From an uncultured Blastococcus sp. (GTDB lineage Bacteria; Actinomycetota; Actinomycetes; Mycobacteriales; Antricoccaceae): a stretch of DNA of 7,809 nt. Below are positions 5,473 to 7,809 of the stretch, piece after piece (the stretch's first letter is position 1; each line of letters opens with the position of its first letter). Location: positions 1-7,809 of the forward strand of contig CAMIGT010000047.1 of assembly GCA_946221975.1 (NCBI GenBank), given 5' to 3'. The notes beneath the pieces were generated by a model. The model ran no database searches and was not told where the DNA came from. It saw only the letters and a program-made list of their open reading frames with translations. The position numbers were made by a program, and so were the translations under genes.

Positions 5473-6984
5473 ATGAGCACGGAGCAGCGACGGCGTCACC
5501 ACGTCGTCATCATCGGTTCGGGTTTCGGCGGGTTGTTTGCCGCTCGTGCGTTGGCCAAGGCCGACGTGGACGTCACGCTCATCGCCAAGACGGGCCAGCA
5601 TCTGTTCCAGCCGCTGCTGTACCAGGTCGCGACCGGAATCCTGTCGACCGGCGAGATCGCCCCGGCGACCCGTGAGGTGCTGAAGGGCCAGGACAACACC
5701 CAGGTCCACCTCGGCGATGTCACCCACATCGACCTGGCCAACAAGGATGTGCACTACCGGCTGCTCGACAAGCGCATGGTGATGAGCTACGACTCGCTCA
5801 TCGTCGCCGCCGGCGCGGGCCAGTCCTACTTCGGCAACGACCATTTCGCCCGCTACGCGCCCGGGATGAAGTCGATCGACGACGCGCTTGAGCTGCGCGG
5901 GCGCATCTTCGGTGCCTTCGAGTACGCCGAACTGTGCAGCGACCCCGAGGAGCTCGACCAGCTCACCACCTTCGTCGTCGTGGGCGCTGGCCCGACGGGC
6001 GTGGAGATGGCCGGGCAGATCGCCGAGCTCGCCTATCGCGCACTGTCTAACGAGTTCCGCAACATCGACACCCGCAAGGCCAAGATCGTGCTGCTGGACG
6101 GGGCACCGGCCGTACTCGGCTCGTTCGGCGATCGGCTCAGCGCGAAGGCGCACAAGCAGCTGACCGACATGGGCGTCATCGTCCAGCTCAACTCGAAGGT
6201 CGTCGACGTCAACGCCGACGGGATCGAGGTCGAGCGCGCGGACGGCAGCCGCTACTTCCTGCCGAGTGCGACCAAGATCTGGGCGGCCGGCGTACAGGCC
6301 AGCCCCTTGGGGGCGGACCTCGCCGCCCAGTGTGACACCGAGGTCGACCGGGCCGGGCGAATCAAGGTCAACGAGGACCTCACCCTTCCGGGATATCCCG
6401 AGGTCTTCGTCGTGGGCGACATGATCTCGCTCAACAACCTGCCCGGCGTCGCCCAGGTCGCCATCCAGGGTGGGCGGCACGCGGCGAAGACGATCAAGAA
6501 GCGCACGCAGCAGGGACGCTGGTCCGAGGACCCCGCTACGCCGTTCGTCTACCACGACAAGGGCAGCATGGCGACGATCTCGCGATTCCAGGCGATCGCG
6601 AGCATCGGCAAGATCCGCCTCGCCGGCTTCATCGCGTGGCTGATGTGGCTGGTCGTGCACCTCTTCTACATCATCGGGTTCAAGAAGCGGCTCACCACGC
6701 TGCTGCACTGGGCGGTGTCGTTCATCGGCCGCGGCCGGTCGGAGCGCGCCTCGACCGTGCAGCAGGTGATCGGGCGGGCCGCGATCGAGGACATCGGCGC
6801 CGACTTCAACCCGCTGCGTGGCAAGCAGGATGCCGCCGACCTGTCCGGCTACCCGGCCGCGATCGCCGGTGTGCCGCCCGCGCAGGCCGCGCACGATGCC
6901 GACATGAACGACGAGACGCCGCCCGCGCCGCCGGCCGCCGAGCAGTCCCGCGAGGAGCGGGTCGCCGACGAGGTACGCCGCTAA
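5473..6984 (+). CDS. ndh: Type II NADH:quinone oxidoreductase (NDH-2)
   Basis: Single-subunit, non-proton-pumping FAD enzyme that moves electrons from NADH to menaquinone at the inner face of the membrane. It is 503 residues from ATG 5473. The FAD-binding Rossmann motif GSGFGG is at 15-20, with FQPLLYQVATG (45-55) after it. The NADH-binding motif GAGPTG is at 171-176, with Glu178. The second FAD contact VVGDM includes Asp316, and the quinone-site motif AQVAIQGG begins at 327. A hydrophobic segment at about 382-403 (LAGFIAWLMWLVVHLFYIIG) fits the C-terminal membrane anchor of actinobacterial NDH-2. The last 45 residues are Ala/Pro/Glu-rich and probably disordered. Long stretches are nearly identical to Mtb Ndh. 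ATG 5455 would add MGDARE. Neither start has an ideal SD (GGGAG 11 nt before 5473; AGAGGGG 14 nt before 5455). No other respiratory gene is adjacent. Confidence 0.95.
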   Translation: MSTEQRRRHHVVIIGSGFGGLFAARALAKADVDVTLIAKTGQHLFQPLLYQVATGILSTGEIAPATREVLKGQDNTQVHLGDVTHIDLANKDVHYRLLDKRMVMSYDSLIVAAGAGQSYFGNDHFARYAPGMKSIDDALELRGRIFGAFEYAELCSDPEELDQLTTFVVVGAGPTGVEMAGQIAELAYRALSNEFRNIDTRKAKIVLLDGAPAVLGSFGDRLSAKAHKQLTDMGVIVQLNSKVVDVNADGIEVERADGSRYFLPSATKIWAAGVQASPLGADLAAQCDTEVDRAGRIKVNEDLTLPGYPEVFVVGDMISLNNLPGVAQVAIQGGRHAAKTIKKRTQQGRWSEDPATPFVYHDKGSMATISRFQAIASIGKIRLAGFIAWLMWLVVHLFYIIGFKKRLTTLLHWAVSFIGRGRSERASTVQQVIGRAAIEDIGADFNPLRGKQDAADLSGYPAAIAGVPPAQAAHDADMNDETPPAPPAAEQSREERVADEVRR

Positions 6985-7001
6985 CTGCCCTCCCGCCCGC
7001 G

Positions 7002-7060
7002 ACCTGCGGTGGAATCTGTACCGCTAATCGTCGTTTAGCGGTACAGATTCCACCGCAGGT
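7002..7060 (+). terminator. Perfect 26-bp inverted repeat after ndh
   Basis: The left arm 7002-7027 (starts ACCTGCGGTGG, ends CCGCTAA) and right arm 7035-7060 are exact reverse complements around the 7-nt loop TCGTCGT. The stem begins 17 nt after the ndh stop and is about 54% GC, clearly lower than the flanking genes. It can act as a terminator for ndh, but no T-run follows, and the length and perfection exceed a usual intrinsic terminator. It could instead be a dispersed palindromic element inserted between convergent genes. Confidence 0.75.
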
Positions 7061-7076
7061 GGGCCGAAACGAGAAA

Positions 7077-7116
7077 CCGGAGCGCTGCTCGCCGAGTACG
7101 ACGAGCAGCGCTCCGG
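7077..7116 (-). terminator. Intrinsic terminator of the minus-strand Q/G-rich gene
   Basis: Perfect 15-bp stem (7077-7091 with 7102-7116, starting CCGGAGCGCTGCTCG) and a 10-nt loop. On the minus strand it begins 16 nt after the TAG at 7133 and is followed by TTTCTCGTTTC, a T-rich tail. It therefore fits termination of the minus-strand gene and may also back up ndh termination in the other direction. Confidence 0.75.
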
Positions 7117-7132
7117 CGTGGTGCGCGGTTAG

Positions 7133-7807
7133 CTAGCGGCGTGGCTGGTCGCCCTCCGGCCAGTCCGGGCGCTGCGGGTCGCGGCCCTGGCCAGGCAGCC
7201 GCCCGTTCTCATCGCGGAAACCAGGCTCGCCGGGAGCCGCGCCGGGAAGCTGCTGGTCGGGATCGCGGTAGGCCTGCGGGTCGATGCCCTGCTGCGCAAA
7301 CCGATCGTCACCGGGGCGCGGGCCCTGGCCGTACTCGCCCTGCTGACCGTAATCGCGCTCCTGGCCGAGGCCGCTGTCCTGACCGTAACCCTGGTCGCGG
7401 CCCAGGCCCTGGTCCTGGCCGTAACCGCGCTCCTGGCCGAGACCGCTGTCCTGGCCGTAACCACGGTCCTGGCCCTGACCGAAGCCATGCTGGGATGGGT
7501 CGTCCGCGCCGTAACCGGCCTGCGGCTGCCCGAAATCGTCCCCGCCGGCGGACTGCTGCCCTAGCCCCGAACCCTGCTGCGGGTAGCCCTGCTGGGGAGC
7601 ACCGGACAGGCCGTCATTCGGCCGGTCGTAGTCGCGGCCGAGCGAGCCCGGCTGGCCCTGGGGCGCATCGCCGGTTGCCCATGAGTCCTGCTGGCCCGTT
7701 GCGCCGGGGAAGTCCTGCTGCTGCGGGTATCCCGGCTGGCCGCCGACACCCGGCTGAGTGGAGTAGCCCTGCTGACCCGCGGCCGGCGAGCCCGGCGGCT
7801 CGGGAGG
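7133..7807 (-). CDS. Gln/Gly/Tyr-rich low-complexity protein, C-terminal part
   Basis: I do not recognise the family. 224 codons are open to the right edge with no in-frame ATG or GTG start, so this is the C-terminal part of a longer protein. Composition is dominated by Gly, Gln, Pro, Asp, Arg and Tyr, with motifs QQGY, PQQ, GYGQD and GLGQER. It should be intrinsically disordered. The middle carries three 12-residue repeats (GYGQDSGLGQER, GYGQDQGLGRDQ, GYGQDSGLGQER) and a degenerate fourth. The tail is more charged and ends DWPEGDQPRR. No membrane segment or catalytic motif is present in this part. The frame was chosen because its third positions are mostly G/C and its repeats are regular. 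Such tails occur on actinobacterial membrane or cell-envelope proteins, but the folded domain is outside the window. TAG at 7133-7135 is followed by a good terminator. Confidence 0.75.
   Translation of the reverse strand, partial: PPEPPGSPAAGQQGYSTQPGVGGQPGYPQQQDFPGATGQQDSWATGDAPQGQPGSLGRDYDRPNDGLSGAPQQGYPQQGSGLGQQSAGGDDFGQPQAGYGADDPSQHGFGQGQDRGYGQDSGLGQERGYGQDQGLGRDQGYGQDSGLGQERDYGQQGEYGQGPRPGDDRFAQQGIDPQAYRDPDQQLPGAAPGEPGFRDENGRLPGQGRDPQRPDWPEGDQPRR
7355..7462 (-). repeat. Three 36-bp in-frame tandem repeats
   Basis: Units at 7427-7462, 7391-7426 and 7355-7390 (in coding order) each encode 12 residues of the pattern GYGQDxGLGxxx. The first and third encode identical peptides and differ at only a few silent bases. 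A decayed fourth unit follows at about 7319-7354 (DYGQQGEYGQGP). They probably arose by slippage or unequal crossover, so copy number may vary between strains. Confidence 0.85.
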
Positions 7808-7809
7808 CG

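Noticed and set aside
5449..6894. Minus-strand open frame of 481 codons opposite ndh
   Set aside because: Antisense shadow of ndh, which has clear FAD, NADH and quinone motifs on the plus strand.
7319..7462. CRISPR-like 36-bp periodic repeats
   Set aside because: The units are directly adjacent without unique spacers and are in-frame with a coding sequence, so they are protein-coding tandem repeats.
7129..7488. Minus-strand ATG-initiated frame rich in Ala, Arg, Ser and Thr
   Set aside because: It is an out-of-frame reading of the Q/G/Y-rich gene. The other frame has better third-position bias and extends to the window edge.
1..7809. tRNA, rRNA, riboswitch, insertion sequence, phage or defence genes
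   Set aside because: None was recognised. All intergenic stretches are under 160 bp and are accounted for by promoters or hairpins.

Overview
The window is high-GC DNA with strong G/C bias at third codon positions, GTG starts and very tight gene packing. It fits a chromosomal segment of an actinobacterium. The proteins look most like mycobacterial relatives: a Rv2466c-type mycothiol-dependent reductase, an RpiB with a Glu in place of the catalytic Cys, an Nei/Fpg DNA glycosylase starting MPEGH, and an NDH-2 very like Mtb Ndh. The gene order pepN (divergent) / Rv2466c-like / rpiB / nei matches, from memory, Rv2467-Rv2466c-Rv2465c-Rv2464c of Mycobacterium tuberculosis. I cannot name the genus. 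The lysine tail on the Rv2466c-like protein and the genes to the right of nei suggest it is not Mycobacterium.

Layout. 1-979 (-): N-terminal part of aminopeptidase N, running off the left edge. 980-1131: divergent promoter region. 1132-1923 (+): DsbA-fold CPWC reductase with a lysine-rich N-terminal extension. 2004-2447 (+): rpiB. 2452-2676 (-): unrecognised 74-residue basic protein, tail-to-tail with rpiB. 2710-3531 (+): Nei/Fpg glycosylase. 3528-5318 (-): PhoD-like metallophosphatase whose stop codon overlaps that of nei. 5319-5472: divergent promoter region. 5473-6984 (+): type II NADH dehydrogenase. 6985-7132: two strong hairpins between convergent genes. 7133-7807 (-): C-terminal part of a Gln/Gly/Tyr-rich, probably disordered protein with 36-bp tandem repeats, running off the right edge.

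The genes are mostly housekeeping: peptide turnover, thiol redox, the pentose phosphate pathway, oxidative base repair, phosphoester hydrolysis and respiratory NADH oxidation. The reductase and glycosylase both deal with oxidative damage, which may partly explain why they stay together, but no single pathway joins the whole window. I see no phage, transposase, CRISPR, toxin-antitoxin or defence genes, and no clearly new multi-gene system. The items most worth a second look are the perfect 26-bp inverted repeat after ndh, the lysine-rich tail on the reductase, the small basic gene with a leaderless-type start, the Q/G/Y repeat protein, and two gene junctions where opposing stop codons sit inside palindromes.
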